From Streptomyces caelestis (GTDB lineage Bacteria; Actinomycetota; Actinomycetes; Streptomycetales; Streptomycetaceae), in NCBI RefSeq assembly GCF_014205255.1, contig NZ_JACHNE010000001.1:4588001-4652000 (forward strand): a stretch of DNA of 64,000 nt, read 5' to 3'. Positions 49,406-59,045 of the stretch are shown here, one piece after another; positions within the stretch are counted from its first letter, which is position 1; each line of letters begins with the position of its first letter. The position numbers and the translations under genes are program-made. Below the pieces are notes generated by a model. The model saw only the letters and a program-made list of their open reading frames with translations. It had not been told where the DNA came from and ran no database searches.

Positions 49406-50839
49406 TCACCGTCGGACGACCGGGCGGAACGCGTCCCGTACGCCCGACTTGGACGTCGAGACGAACTGGTCGCCCGGCCCCAGGTCGTACATGTAGTACT
49501 CGTAGCGCAGGACGCTCGGGCAGCTTCCGCCGCCGATCTGGACCGAGCGGGGGTCGAGACGCTTGCCGGTGCGCAGTTCGTAGACCTTCAGGGGGATCTT
49601 GACCTTGTGGAAGGTCACTTGGTGGGGCAGGTACTTCGACTTGTCGTTCTCGTAGGAGCAGGTCTGCACGGCGGCTCCGTGCTCCGCCGCGCCCGCGCAG
49701 ACCACGAGCGCGGCCTTGGCCGGGTCGCCGGTGCGCCAGGAGCCGGGGAGCTTGTCGGTGTACTCGGAGTCGCCGAGGAACAGGGCGCGGTGGGTGCCCT
49801 TGCGGTACGGCGGGGCTCCGCTGTACTTCGCGGGCTTGGAGCAGTAGCCGGAGCCGGCGCTGTAGGTGTTCTCGACCAGGCCGCGCACGTGGTCCAGTTC
49901 GATGGCGAGGGTGGCCTTGCGGACGCCGTCGCGGGCCTCGCCGGTGCGGGCGTCGTCCGGGTAGGCGTCGAGGAGTCGCTGGTAGTGGGTCCGTGCCTGC
50001 TGCCAGGCGTCCTCGCTCATGAGCTGGTCGCCGCATCCCACCAGGGCGGCGGGTTCCGTGCGGGCCGCCGTGCCGGCGGAGCGGTCCAGGACGCCGTGGC
50101 CGGTGCCGTGGTCGCGGAGCCAGGCGGTGAGGGCGGCGGTGTCGCAGGAGTCGTCGGTGGGCAGGCCGTCGAGGAAGGTGTCCAGCACCGTTCGGACGGT
50201 CTGCTCGTTGCCGGGCTCGTTCAGGACACCGGCGAGCGTGCCGAAGCCCCGCCCCAGGTCCTCGGTGCTGCCCCTGCGCGCGGCACGGGCCAGCGTGGCC
50301 GCCGCCCCGTCCAGCCGGTGGCACGCCTTCACCACCGCGTCGCCGGGTTCCACCACCGGGGCGCCCGCCAGGCGGTGGCCCCACCACACCTCGCCCTGCG
50401 CGGCCACGGCCGCCGCGCAGTCGCCTCTCTCGCGGGCCTCGGTCACGCGGTTCGCGATGCCGTACGCGTCGGCACGGAGCAGTACGGCGGCCAGCACCAC
50501 CGCGAGCGCCAGGGCGAGCGTCGCCGCGCGCTGCCCGCGTCGTACGGCCTGCTCCGGGCGGCGACGCGCCAGGAACCAGCCGTGGGCGATGCCTGTCGCC
50601 CACCACAGGAACAGCAGGATCTCGTACCGGGTCTCGGCCGTGGAGGCGGCGAGGTCCAGGAGCACGGCCGTGCCGAGCACGGCGATCGCGGCCAGTCGCC
50701 TCCTGCGCAGCAGCAGATAGCCGATGCCGAGCAGCGTGGCGTTGCCGAGGGCGACCGCCCACGGGTCGGCGGGGGCCGCGGGCCGCGGTGGGTCGGCGGG
50801 GACCGGCGGCCGGGGCGGGTCGTACGCGGGGTAGGTCAT
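49406..50839 (-). CDS. Hypothetical membrane protein with large extracytoplasmic domain
   Basis: 477 aa from ATG 50839. A proline-rich start (PAYDPPRPPVPADPPRPAAP) is followed by membrane segments (about 30-48, 55-72, 77-95, 110-130) and a long C-terminal region. The first part of that region is helical (ARERGDCAAAVAAQGEVWWG, ARTHYQRLLDAYPDDARTGEA, TPR-like). The last 150 residues are beta-rich with cysteines (GYCSKPAKYSG, VQTCSYENDKSKYLPHQVTFHKVKIP in parts). No family is named. It overlaps the next gene upstream, forming a three-gene unit with the GH16 hydrolase. Confidence 0.65.
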   Translation of the reverse strand: MTYPAYDPPRPPVPADPPRPAAPADPWAVALGNATLLGIGYLLLRRRRLAAIAVLGTAVLLDLAASTAETRYEILLFLWWATGIAHGWFLARRRPEQAVRRGQRAATLALALAVVLAAVLLRADAYGIANRVTEARERGDCAAAVAAQGEVWWGHRLAGAPVVEPGDAVVKACHRLDGAAATLARAARRGSTEDLGRGFGTLAGVLNEPGNEQTVRTVLDTFLDGLPTDDSCDTAALTAWLRDHGTGHGVLDRSAGTAARTEPAALVGCGDQLMSEDAWQQARTHYQRLLDAYPDDARTGEARDGVRKATLAIELDHVRGLVENTYSAGSGYCSKPAKYSGAPPYRKGTHRALFLGDSEYTDKLPGSWRTGDPAKAALVVCAGAAEHGAAVQTCSYENDKSKYLPHQVTFHKVKIPLKVYELRTGKRLDPRSVQIGGGSCPSVLRYEYYMYDLGPGDQFVSTSKSGVRDAFRPVVRR

Positions 50840-51288
50840 GCCGGGGTCACCCCCGGAGCCGGGGCGCGTACCGAGAAGTACCGGCGGCCCGTCTCGCCGC
50901 TCACCGTCCACAGGGCCGCCAGGTCCGCGAACGCGACCAGGAACGCCGGGAGGCTGGGTGCCCCGGCGACCAGCGAGCCGAGGGAGGCGAAGACCATCCC
51001 CAGGGCCGCGAAGGACAGGCACACGATGAGCGCCACACGGACCCAGAGGCGGCGGCCCCGCGCCACGACGAGGCAGGCGACCTGGAGTGCCGCCAGGCCC
51101 CAGCAGAACAGCGCCAGGAACCAGGCCATGGCCATCGGCATCAGCAGGTCCTGCCCGTGGTCCAGCTTGCTCTGGTTCTCGTCGATGACCGCCCAGCCGC
51201 CGAAGACGTTGCCGAGCGCGTGTGCGCCGGCCAGGACGAGGACGAAGATCAGGGATTTCGGCATACGCGTCGTCGCGGAGTCCGGCAT
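50836..51288 (-). CDS. Hypothetical four-helix membrane protein
   Basis: 150 aa from ATG 51288. Four membrane segments: about 11-30 (SLIFVLVLAGAHALGNVFGGW), 50-75 (PMAMAWFLALFCWGLAALQVACLVV), 80-102 and 105-128. The ends are short. It overlaps the downstream gene by four bases and starts 5 bases after the GH16 stop, so the three genes are an operon. No family recognised; a partner of the large membrane protein is the simplest idea. Confidence 0.65.
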   Translation of the reverse strand: MPDSATTRMPKSLIFVLVLAGAHALGNVFGGWAVIDENQSKLDHGQDLLMPMAMAWFLALFCWGLAALQVACLVVARGRRLWVRVALIVCLSFAALGMVFASLGSLVAGAPSLPAFLVAFADLAALWTVSGETGRRYFSVRAPAPGVTPA

Positions 51289-51293
51289 CGCGG

Positions 51294-52133
51294 TCACCTC
51301 ACGCCCTCCTCGTCCGGCAGGTCGTAGACCCGCGCCCAGTCCACTTCGTAGACGGCGCTCTGCAGGCCGTCCCCGTGGAAGTTGTCGAGCTGGATGGTCT
51401 GGTGCATCGACGGGGCGCACTGGATGCAGTCCCGGTCCGCGTTCGCGCCGCCGGAGAAGCGGAACCACTCCTCGCCGTCGAGGAAGCCACGCAGGTGGCC
51501 CGGGGTCCACTCGACGGCCACGTTGTGCCACCGCGACAGGTCCACACCGCACGTGCGGGCGTGCTCCTGCTGGACGGGCACGTCCTGCGGGTGCGGGTAG
51601 TGCAGGAACGCCTCGGCGCACCTCTCGCCGGGGGCGCCGTTCTCCAGGTAGTCGTACTCGCCGTCCTCGGGGTGTTCGTTCGAGTCCGGCCACAGGATCA
51701 GCAGCGGGTGGTACGGCCGGCCGTTGTCGGGGGCGGTGGCCCGGGAGCGCACGCGGGCCTCCCATCTGCCGTACTTCTGGCCGTACCGCGAGGCGAGCCA
51801 GCCGGTGTCGCCGTCCGCCTCGCCGGTCATGCGCAGGACTCCGCCGACGACGCGGGTGTTGGCGTCGCAGCGGCGGCCGTTGTCGCCGTGGCCCGGCCAG
51901 CACTCGCCGGGACCGCCGCCGGCCAGGCGCCACTTGGCGCGGTCCGGTACGGCGGGGCCGGCCTCGGAGCCGTAGCCGAACTCGTCCGACCACGCGGGGA
52001 GCGGCTCGCCCCAGCCGTACCGCTCTGCCGCCGTTGATGCCGAGTGGGGTGCCGTCGTCGCCGTGAGCGTCATCGTGAGTGCCGCCGCGCCCAGCCCCAC
52101 GGCGAGGTGCCGGGTGCGATGTCGTCCGTCCAT
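51294..52133 (-). CDS. Secreted GH16-family beta-glucanase-like hydrolase
   Basis: 279 aa with a Sec signal (about 1-34). The GH16 catalytic ExDxxE motif is EYDYLE (E159-E164). Flanking landmarks are WSDEFGYGS near the start of the domain, YGRWEARVRSRA, PLLILWPDSNEHPEDG, WHNVAVEWTPGHLRGFLDGEEW and the C-terminal YEVDWARVYDL. It should cut beta-1,3 or beta-1,4 glucans or galactans outside the cell. It is the first gene of a leftward operon and diverges from the WD40 regulator. Confidence 0.87.
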   Translation of the reverse strand: MDGRHRTRHLAVGLGAAALTMTLTATTAPHSASTAAERYGWGEPLPAWSDEFGYGSEAGPAVPDRAKWRLAGGGPGECWPGHGDNGRRCDANTRVVGGVLRMTGEADGDTGWLASRYGQKYGRWEARVRSRATAPDNGRPYHPLLILWPDSNEHPEDGEYDYLENGAPGERCAEAFLHYPHPQDVPVQQEHARTCGVDLSRWHNVAVEWTPGHLRGFLDGEEWFRFSGGANADRDCIQCAPSMHQTIQLDNFHGDGLQSAVYEVDWARVYDLPDEEGVR

Positions 52134-52419
52134 GGCTCTCCTCCAGCCTGTCGCGGGTATGTGCGGACGTGGGGCGGCCCGAGCCCTCCCCTCGCAGGGT
52201 TCGGACCGCCGCCCCATGGCCGTCACGGCCACGTCCTTGGGCCATTCGACCGCCGTGCGCGGTTGTTCGGCTGGCCCCTCACCAGCACCGAACAACCCCG
52301 GGGCGTGAACCGGACCGTGTGGCCTGGAGGAACCGTGAGGATCGCGTGAACGCCCGTGTCCTGGCGGCCGATTCGGCCGATGGTCGGGGGAGGGCGTACG
52401 AGGTGAGGGGGGCGGGTAC

Positions 52420-55400
52420 GTGCCGGGACAATCAGGGCCGGGGCGCGCCGAGGGCGAGCTGGATCCGGACGCCGGACCGGTGCAGCGGTTCGCCGCCGGG
52501 CTGCGTGCGCTGCGCGAGGCCGCGGGCAGGCCCACGTACCGGGAGATGGCCCGGCGGGCGGGGTACGGCGTGACCACCCTGTCGCAGGCGGCGGCGGGCA
52601 AGCAGCTGCCCACCCGGGCGGTGACGCTCGCCTACGTCAAGGCGTGCGGCGGCGACCTCGCCGAGTGGGAGCGGCGCTGGCGCGAGGCGTCGGACGAACT
52701 GGCCGCCGAGACCGCCGCCGAGGACACCGCCCGGCCGCCCTACCGCGGCCTGACCCGGTTCGAACCGGGCGACGCCGGACTGTTCTTCGGCCGCGACCGG
52801 CTCGTGGAGCGGCTCACCGAGCTGAACCGCAAGCACCGCTTCACCGCCGTCTTCGGCCCCTCCGGCAGCGGCAAGTCGTCGCTGCTGCGGGCGGGCCTGA
52901 TCCCCCGGCTGCGGGCGGTCGACGGCGATGACGTGCCGCCCGCGGCCGTACGGATCCTCACCCCCGGCGCGGACCCGCTGCGCACGCACGCCGAGCGACT
53001 GGAGCCCGTACCGGACACCGACGCCGACACCTGGCTGATCGTCGACCAGTTCGAGGAGCTGTACACCCTCGGTGCCGACCCGGCCGACCGCGACGTCTTC
53101 ATCGACCGTCTCGTCGCCGCCACCGCGGCCGACAGCAGGCTGCGCGTCGTCATCGCGGTGCGGGCCGACTTCCTCGGCCGGTGCGCCGAACACCCGGGGC
53201 TCACCGCCGCGTTGCAGGACGCCACGCTGCTCGCCGGGCCGATGAGCCGGGCGGAACTGCGGGAGGCCATCGTCCGCCCGGCCACGGCGGCCGGCCTGAT
53301 CGTCGAACGCGCCCTGACCGACCGCCTGCTGGACGAGGTCGAGGGCGCCCCCGGCGGACTGCCGCTGATGTCGCACGCCCTGCTGGAGACCTGGCGCCAC
53401 CGCAGCGGCCGGGCCCTGACCGAGGCCGCGTACGAGGCGGCCGGCGGACTGCACGGCGCCGTCGTCCGGACGGCCGAGCAGGTGTACGGCGAACTGACCG
53501 CACCACAGGCGGAGTTGGCCCGCCGTGTCTTGCTGCGACTTGTCGCACCAGGCGACGGGACCGCCGACACGCGCCGCCCCACCGACCACGCGGAACTCGA
53601 CTTCGGCGACCCCGCCGACACCCGGGTGGTCCTGGAACGGCTGGCCCGGGCCCGCCTGATCACCTTCGACGACGGCACCGCCGACCTCGCCCACGAGGCG
53701 CTCATCACCGCCTGGCCCCGCCTGCGCGCCTGGATCGGCGCCGAACGCGACCGGCTGCGCGTCCACCGCGCGCTCTCCGAGGCGGCCCGCACCTGGCAGG
53801 ACCTCGGACAGGAGAACGCCGCGCTCTACGCCGGCTCCCGGCTGTCCGCCGCCCGCGACGCCTTCCCGGCGGACGACGCCACCCCCGGCAGCGACGAACT
53901 GACCCCGCTGGAGAGGCGGTTCCTCACCGCCTCGCTCCGCCGCCGGCACCGCGCCGCGCTCCTGCGCCGCACGGTCGTGGCCGTCCTCGCCGCGCTCGCC
54001 CTGCTCGCCACCGGCACCGCGGTCGTCGCCCTCCAGGCCCGCGCGACCGCGCAGGCCGAACGGGACGACGCCGTGTTCGGGCAGCTCACCGCCGAGGCCG
54101 ACCGGGTCCGCGACACTCACGCGGGGCCGGCCGCCCGGCTCGACGTGGCCGCGTACCGCATGCGCTCCACCCCGGACCTGCGCACCCGGCTGGCCTCGGA
54201 CGCGGGCCGGGTCCTGGCCACGCGGCTGCCCGGCCACGTCGGGATCGGCAGCTCCGTGGCGTACGCGCCCGACGGCCGCACCCTCGTCGGCGGCGGCCAC
54301 GACGGCACGGTCCGGCTGTGGGACACCGGCGGCAGGACCCTGGGCGAACCCCTGCGGCTCGGGACGGACCGGGTCGGCGCGGTCGCCTTCGCACCGGCGG
54401 GCCGCGACCTGCTGGCGGCCACCGGCGACGGCGGCGCCATCCGCCTGTGGGACGTGCGCGACCGCGAGCACCCCCGCCCCCTCGGCCGCCCGCTGGTGAG
54501 CCACGACGAGGAGAACATCGTCTCCGCCGCCTTCGCCCCCGACGGCCGCACTCTGGCCACGGCCGGTGACGACGGCACCGTACGCCTGTGGGACCTGACC
54601 GACCCGGCCCGCCCCACGCCCCTCGGCAGGCCGGCCGCGGCCGACGACTCGGAGGACCGCAGCGTCCGCGCGGTCGCCTTCGCCCCGGACGGGAACACCC
54701 TGGCGACGGCCGGCTACGACGGCACCGTCCGGAGATGGCGGTACGGCCAGGACGACGGCATCACACCGCTGGGCAAGTCCGTGCGCGCCCACACCGCCCC
54801 GGTCTGGACCCTGGCCTTCTCGCCCGACGGCCGCACCCTGGCCACCGCCGGTTTCGACGAGACCGTACGACTGTGGGACGCGTCCCGCCCGGCCCGGCTC
54901 ACGTCCCTGGGCGAACCCCTCACCGGGCACACCGCGCCTGTCATGACGGTCGCCTTCAGCCCCGACGGGGAGACCCTGGCGAGCGCGGGCGAGGACGACG
55001 CGCCCCTGCTGTGGAACGTGGCCAACCCCGCCTATCCCCAGCGTCTCGGGGAGCCGCTGACCGGGCACACCGAGCCCGTGTGGGAGGTCGCCTTCAGCCC
55101 CGACGGGCGCACCCTCGCCAGCACCGGCGCCGACGGCGGCGTCCTGCTCTGGCACCGGCCGCCGACCGTCCTCACCGACTTCACCAACCCGGTCACCGCC
55201 GTCGCCTACAGCCCCGACGGCCGCCTGCTCGCCGCCGCCAGCACCGACGACGGGCTGGTGCGCCTGTGGGACGTGCGCCGCGCGGACCACCCGCGCCGGC
55301 TGCCGCGGCCGCTCACCCACGAAGACCGGGTGCTGGCCGTCGCGTTCGCACCCGACGGCCGTACGGCGGTCAGCGGCTCCGCCGACGGCACCGTACGCCT

Positions 55401-56229
55401 GTGGGACGTCTCCGCGCCCGACCGCCCCACCCCGCTCGGAGCACCCGTGCGCGCCCACGACGGGGGAGTCGACGCCGTCGCCTTCGCACCGGACGGCCGC
55501 ACCCTGGCCACCGGCGGTGAGGACGGCACGGTACGGCTGTGGGACGTACGGCGACCGGAGCGCGCACGGCCGCTCGGCGCACCGCTGCGCGGCCACACCG
55601 ACGCCGTCACCTCCGTGGCCTTCGCCCGCGACGGCCACCTCCTGGCCACCGGCGCCGAGGACGCCACCGCCCGCCTGTGGCACGTGGACGGCGACGGGAC
55701 GCGGGCCCGGCCCGCGGGCGCCGCCCTCACCGGACACGACGAGTCGGTCGAAGCGGTGGCCTTCGCTCCGGACGGGCGGACACTGGCGACGGGCAGCGAC
55801 GACCGTACGGTGCGGCTGTGGGACGTGCGGGACGTCGAACGGCGCGACCGCGCCCGCCCGTTGGGGGAGGAGCTGACCGGACACCGCGCCGCGGTCCGAG
55901 CCCTGTCCTTCGCCCCGGACGGTAAGACGCTCGCGACCGGCAGCGGCGACCGGACGGTCCGCCTGTGGGACGTGTCCGACCCGGCCCGGGCCGAGCCGTC
56001 CGGCCAGGAACTCACCGGCCACCTCGACACCGTGACCACCGTCGCGTTCAGTCCGGGCGGCGACGCCCTCGCCTCCGCCGGCTACGACCTGACGGCCCGG
56101 CTGTGGACGCTGGACGAGGACCGCGCGGCGGAGTACGTCTGCGAGCACACCGGCGGGGTCCTGACCCGGGCCGACTGGAAGGAGCGTCTGCCGCAACTCC
56201 CCTACAGGGAGGTCTGCGGAGACCAGTAG
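52420..56229 (+). CDS. HTH-nSTAND NTPase-WD40 regulator
   Basis: 1,269 aa from GTG 52420. Order: helix-turn-helix (about 22-90, ALREAAGRPTYREMARRAGYGVTTLSQAAAGK in pieces), a STAND-type NTPase (about 107-480) with Walker A GPSGSGKSS (146-154), Walker B LIVDQFEELYT and VIAVRADFLGR, one membrane helix (about 515-537), a short linker and about 14 WD40 blades (about 606-1240) each ending near VRLWDV. Such proteins act as scaffolds that oligomerise on signal. The helix places the propeller outside or the HTH inside; what it binds is not known. It is convergent with a lipoprotein gene 10 bases away. Confidence 0.92.
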   Translation: MPGQSGPGRAEGELDPDAGPVQRFAAGLRALREAAGRPTYREMARRAGYGVTTLSQAAAGKQLPTRAVTLAYVKACGGDLAEWERRWREASDELAAETAAEDTARPPYRGLTRFEPGDAGLFFGRDRLVERLTELNRKHRFTAVFGPSGSGKSSLLRAGLIPRLRAVDGDDVPPAAVRILTPGADPLRTHAERLEPVPDTDADTWLIVDQFEELYTLGADPADRDVFIDRLVAATAADSRLRVVIAVRADFLGRCAEHPGLTAALQDATLLAGPMSRAELREAIVRPATAAGLIVERALTDRLLDEVEGAPGGLPLMSHALLETWRHRSGRALTEAAYEAAGGLHGAVVRTAEQVYGELTAPQAELARRVLLRLVAPGDGTADTRRPTDHAELDFGDPADTRVVLERLARARLITFDDGTADLAHEALITAWPRLRAWIGAERDRLRVHRALSEAARTWQDLGQENAALYAGSRLSAARDAFPADDATPGSDELTPLERRFLTASLRRRHRAALLRRTVVAVLAALALLATGTAVVALQARATAQAERDDAVFGQLTAEADRVRDTHAGPAARLDVAAYRMRSTPDLRTRLASDAGRVLATRLPGHVGIGSSVAYAPDGRTLVGGGHDGTVRLWDTGGRTLGEPLRLGTDRVGAVAFAPAGRDLLAATGDGGAIRLWDVRDREHPRPLGRPLVSHDEENIVSAAFAPDGRTLATAGDDGTVRLWDLTDPARPTPLGRPAAADDSEDRSVRAVAFAPDGNTLATAGYDGTVRRWRYGQDDGITPLGKSVRAHTAPVWTLAFSPDGRTLATAGFDETVRLWDASRPARLTSLGEPLTGHTAPVMTVAFSPDGETLASAGEDDAPLLWNVANPAYPQRLGEPLTGHTEPVWEVAFSPDGRTLASTGADGGVLLWHRPPTVLTDFTNPVTAVAYSPDGRLLAAASTDDGLVRLWDVRRADHPRRLPRPLTHEDRVLAVAFAPDGRTAVSGSADGTVRLWDVSAPDRPTPLGAPVRAHDGGVDAVAFAPDGRTLATGGEDGTVRLWDVRRPERARPLGAPLRGHTDAVTSVAFARDGHLLATGAEDATARLWHVDGDGTRARPAGAALTGHDESVEAVAFAPDGRTLATGSDDRTVRLWDVRDVERRDRARPLGEELTGHRAAVRALSFAPDGKTLATGSGDRTVRLWDVSDPARAEPSGQELTGHLDTVTTVAFSPGGDALASAGYDLTARLWTLDEDRAAEYVCEHTGGVLTRADWKERLPQLPYREVCGDQ

Positions 56230-56239
56230 AGGTGCGGGC

Positions 56240-57143
56240 TTACGGGCGGGAGAACTTCAGCACGGCACCGTCCTTGTCGTGGGCGACGACGTTCGCTTTC
56301 AGGCCGTTGCCGAACCCGGCCTCACCGCCCCCGCCGCCGAACTGCATCACGCCGCCCCCCGACGGTGATGGAGTCGTCCGCCACGATGACGTGCACCTTC
56401 GTGCCCTTCGCCGTGATGTCCGCCGTGGAGGTCACCAGGACCTCGCACGCACCGTCCGAGCACGCCGCGTAGTTCTTGCCGTCCGCCGCCTTCGGCAGCG
56501 GGCGGTCGGGCGCGGACGAGTCCCCCTCCCCGGACGACCCGTCGGGCTTCCAGCCCGGCGCGCACTGCTCGGCCTGCTCGTACGCCGCCGCGAGCCGCGG
56601 AACCTTCTTGGTCAGCGCGGGCAGGTCCGGCTCGGGCGGGGTGAGGGACTGGACCCGCTTGTCGACGTCCGCGACAGTGCTCTCGGCGTACTCCAGGCCC
56701 ACCGCAGGTGACTGGGCTCCGAGCTCGTTCGCGACACTCCTCACCTTCTTCCGCAGGGCGTCGCGCAGCCGGTCGGCCGCGGGAACGCCCGACGGACCGA
56801 GGGCCTCCAGGTCACCGGCCACGGCCTCCACGTCCGCCGGTGTCGAGGTGAGGTAACTGAGGGCGTGGGCCTGGGCGAGCATCCCGGTTTCGTCGTCCGA
56901 GTCCCGGATCTCCTTCAGATCCGCGGCGCTCTCCTTCCGCAGGTTCTGGAGCGCGACCGTCGACTCGCACATGTCGCCCACCCACTCCACGAGTTCGGAC
57001 GACGGCGACGATGACGGCGACCGGGTCGGCTTCGGCTCGGCCGACGCCTCGGCGGCCTTCTCGTCCGTCCCGCCCTCCCCGCACCCCCCGACGACCAGCA
57101 CCAGCCCGGCGACCACGACCGCGACGCCCCTGCTCCTGCCCAT
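56240..57143 (-). pseudogene. Lipoprotein with a frameshift in a G6 tract
   Basis: From ATG 57143 a lipoprotein signal (VVVAGLVLVVGGCGEG, Cys about 21) leads into a helical domain (CESTVALQNLRKESAADLKEI, YEQAEQCAPGWKPDG) and a beta domain (YAACSDGACEVLVTSTADITAKGTKVHVIVADDSITV in pieces). At about 56357 a run of six G shifts the frame to RRDAVRRRGR and a stop at 56322. Reading with five G gives GGGVMQFGGGGGEAGFGNG and KANVVAHDKDGAVLKFSRP with a stop at 56240. The shortened 273-aa product may still be made. Sequencing error is possible. Confidence 0.75.
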
Positions 57144-57276
57144 CCGACGACCCCTCTTTCGTGCTGCGGCCCTTCCCGGCGAGCCCAGTTCAGTCGCGGC
57201 ACGGATTGTTCGGCCACCCGGTCCGCTGGCCGAACAACGCGTCCGGGCGGTCGTCGGTGGCGGTTCTCGCGTCGGC

Positions 57277-57657
57277 TCAGGGCGTGTCCGGGTCCCATGC
57301 CGCCACCAGCTCCAGCAGGCCGGGAAAGCGGGCGTCGAGGTCAGCCACGCGGACGTGGCTGCGGCGTTCCAGGCCGTACTGGCGCTGGCGGGTGATGCCG
57401 GCCTCGCGCAGCGCCTTGAAGTGGTGGGTGAGGGAGGACTTGGGGCGGTCGAGGCCGAACCAGCCACAGGTGTGGTCGAACGCCTCCGACTCCAGGAGGA
57501 GCTTGCGCACGATCGTCAGGCGCAGCGGATCGCTCAGCGCGCCCAGCACTGTCTCTAGGCGCAACTCCTCGACCGCCGGCTCGGGCAGCGGTTCCGGCAG
57601 CCCTTCCGGCTCGGGCAACACCTTGATGACCGGCACGTCGTGAGCCGTGGCGGACAT
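57277..57657 (-). CDS. ArsR-type helix-turn-helix regulator
   Basis: 126 aa from ATG 57657. The N-terminal 25 residues are Pro/Glu-rich (LPEPEGLPEPLPEPAVEE). The winged helix has ETVLGALSDPLRLTIVRKLL, SSLTHHFKALREAGITRQRQYGLE and a final DLDARFPGLLELVAAW. No metal-binding cysteine pair is seen, so it is probably not a metal sensor. It diverges from the MFS transporter with a long inverted repeat between them and is the likely repressor. Confidence 0.88.
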   Translation of the reverse strand: MSATAHDVPVIKVLPEPEGLPEPLPEPAVEELRLETVLGALSDPLRLTIVRKLLLESEAFDHTCGWFGLDRPKSSLTHHFKALREAGITRQRQYGLERRSHVRVADLDARFPGLLELVAAWDPDTP

Positions 57658-57685
57658 GGGCAGCTCCCTGTCATCCGAATCGCTT

Positions 57686-57731
57686 GTACGAGTTTTATCG
57701 TACCGCATGGTAGGTTCGAAAAAACTCGTAC
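57686..57731. promoter_or_regulatory. Operator between the ArsR and MFS genes
   Basis: GTACGAGTTTT (57686-57696) and AAAACTCGTAC (57721-57731) are perfect 11-bp inverted repeats 24 bases apart, with an imperfect inner repeat (TCGTACC/GGTAGGTTCGA). The tract is AT-rich and sits between the divergent starts. Confidence 0.75.
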
Positions 57732-57753
57732 TGAGCTCGCCGAAGGGACCACC

Positions 57754-58959
57754 ATGCCGGAAAGTCAGGCCGCACCCCGTACCCCCACCTCGGTGGTGTG
57801 GCTGGCGGCGTGGCCGGTCACCGCCGTCTTCGTGCTGTCCAACGCGGCGACCCCGCTGTACGTGCTGTGGCAGCGCGACATCGGGTTCTCCAAGGGCACC
57901 CTGACCGTCGTCTTCGCGCTCTACATCGTCGGCCTGCTCGGCTCGCTGCTCGTCTCGGGCGTGGTCTCGGACCGGCTGGGACGCAAGCCCGTGCTGTTGC
58001 CCGCGCTCGCCCTGGCGCTCGCCGCCTGCGCGATCTTCGCGACGGCCACGACGGTGACAGCGCTGATCGTCGCCCGGCTGTTCACCGGCATCGCCGTCGG
58101 CGCCGTCGTCTCCGCGGGCATGGCCGCCGTGACGGACGTGGCGGGCCCGGAGCGCAGGCGGCTGGCCGCGCTGCTGGCGTCCTGCGCGATGGTCTTCGGG
58201 GCCGGCCTGGGCCCACTGCTCGCCGGCCTGCTCTCCGAGACGCTGCCGGCGCCCACGGTGACCGTCTTCGCCGTCGAGGCGGTGCTGCTGGCCACGGCCG
58301 TCCTCGCCGTGCTGCGCATGCCCGTACGCCGTCCCGCCGTACGCGGGAAGGGCGCCTGGGTGCGCGTGCCCGCCGTGCCCCGCGGCAACGGCGTCCATCT
58401 CGCCCTGGGCATCGCGGTGTTCGCCCCCGGCATCACCGCCACGTCCTTCGTGCTGTCGCTCGGCCCCAGCCTGCTGACCGAACTGCTCGGCACCACCAGC
58501 CGGATCGTCGCCGGAGCCATGGCGTTCGTGATGTTCCTCGCCGCCACAGGCTTCCAGTTCGCCGTGCGGACGCTGCCCCGGCGCACCGTCCTGACCGCCG
58601 GTGCGATCAGCACCACCCTCGGCATGGCCGCACTGATCGTCGCCGTGCACGCCTCGTCGGTCGCCCTGCTCGTCACCTCCGCCCTGCTCGCCGGAGCCGG
58701 CCAGGGCATGGGCCAGCTCGGCGGCCTCTCACTGCTCAACTCCAGCGTCCCGCCACAGCGCCTCGCCGAGGCCAACGCCGCGCTGAACGTGGGCGGTTAC
58801 CTCCCGGCCGGCCTTCTGCCGGTGTCCACGGGCTACCTCATGGACACCGTGGGCCTGCCCACCGGGGCGACCGTCTTCGGCGGCGTCCTGATGGGCCTGG
58901 CGGTCGTCGGCGCACTGGTCGTCGTGGCGGGCCACCGCCGGGTTCCCGAACCCGCGTGA
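57754..58959 (+). CDS. MFS drug-efflux transporter
   Basis: 401 aa from ATG 57754 with AAGGGAC upstream. Twelve membrane segments are expected; the first half shows the motif A-like loop GVVSDRLGRKPVLLPALALAL in pieces, and LFTGIAVGAVVSAGMAAVTD with FGAGLGPLLAGLLSE is motif C-like, typical of exporters. The second half has TAGAISTTLGMAALIVA and GAGQGMGQLGGLSLLNSSVP. It is divergent from the ArsR repressor, which fits drug-inducible efflux. A 17-bp-stem terminator follows. Confidence 0.92.
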   Translation: MPESQAAPRTPTSVVWLAAWPVTAVFVLSNAATPLYVLWQRDIGFSKGTLTVVFALYIVGLLGSLLVSGVVSDRLGRKPVLLPALALALAACAIFATATTVTALIVARLFTGIAVGAVVSAGMAAVTDVAGPERRRLAALLASCAMVFGAGLGPLLAGLLSETLPAPTVTVFAVEAVLLATAVLAVLRMPVRRPAVRGKGAWVRVPAVPRGNGVHLALGIAVFAPGITATSFVLSLGPSLLTELLGTTSRIVAGAMAFVMFLAATGFQFAVRTLPRRTVLTAGAISTTLGMAALIVAVHASSVALLVTSALLAGAGQGMGQLGGLSLLNSSVPPQRLAEANAALNVGGYLPAGLLPVSTGYLMDTVGLPTGATVFGGVLMGLAVVGALVVVAGHRRVPEPA

Positions 58960-59045
58960 CCGTCAGGCACCCGCACCCGCCCCACGCATCCTCGCGCGGC
59001 GGTGCTGAGACCGGGCGTCGGCGGGAAACACTTCTTCACGCGCTC

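Noticed and set aside
52432..56196. A 1,254-codon open frame on the minus strand opposite the WD40 gene
   Set aside because: It is a shadow of the G/C-rich codon pattern; its text is low-complexity (GRRQ, AVGGEG) without domains, while the plus strand has clear motifs throughout.
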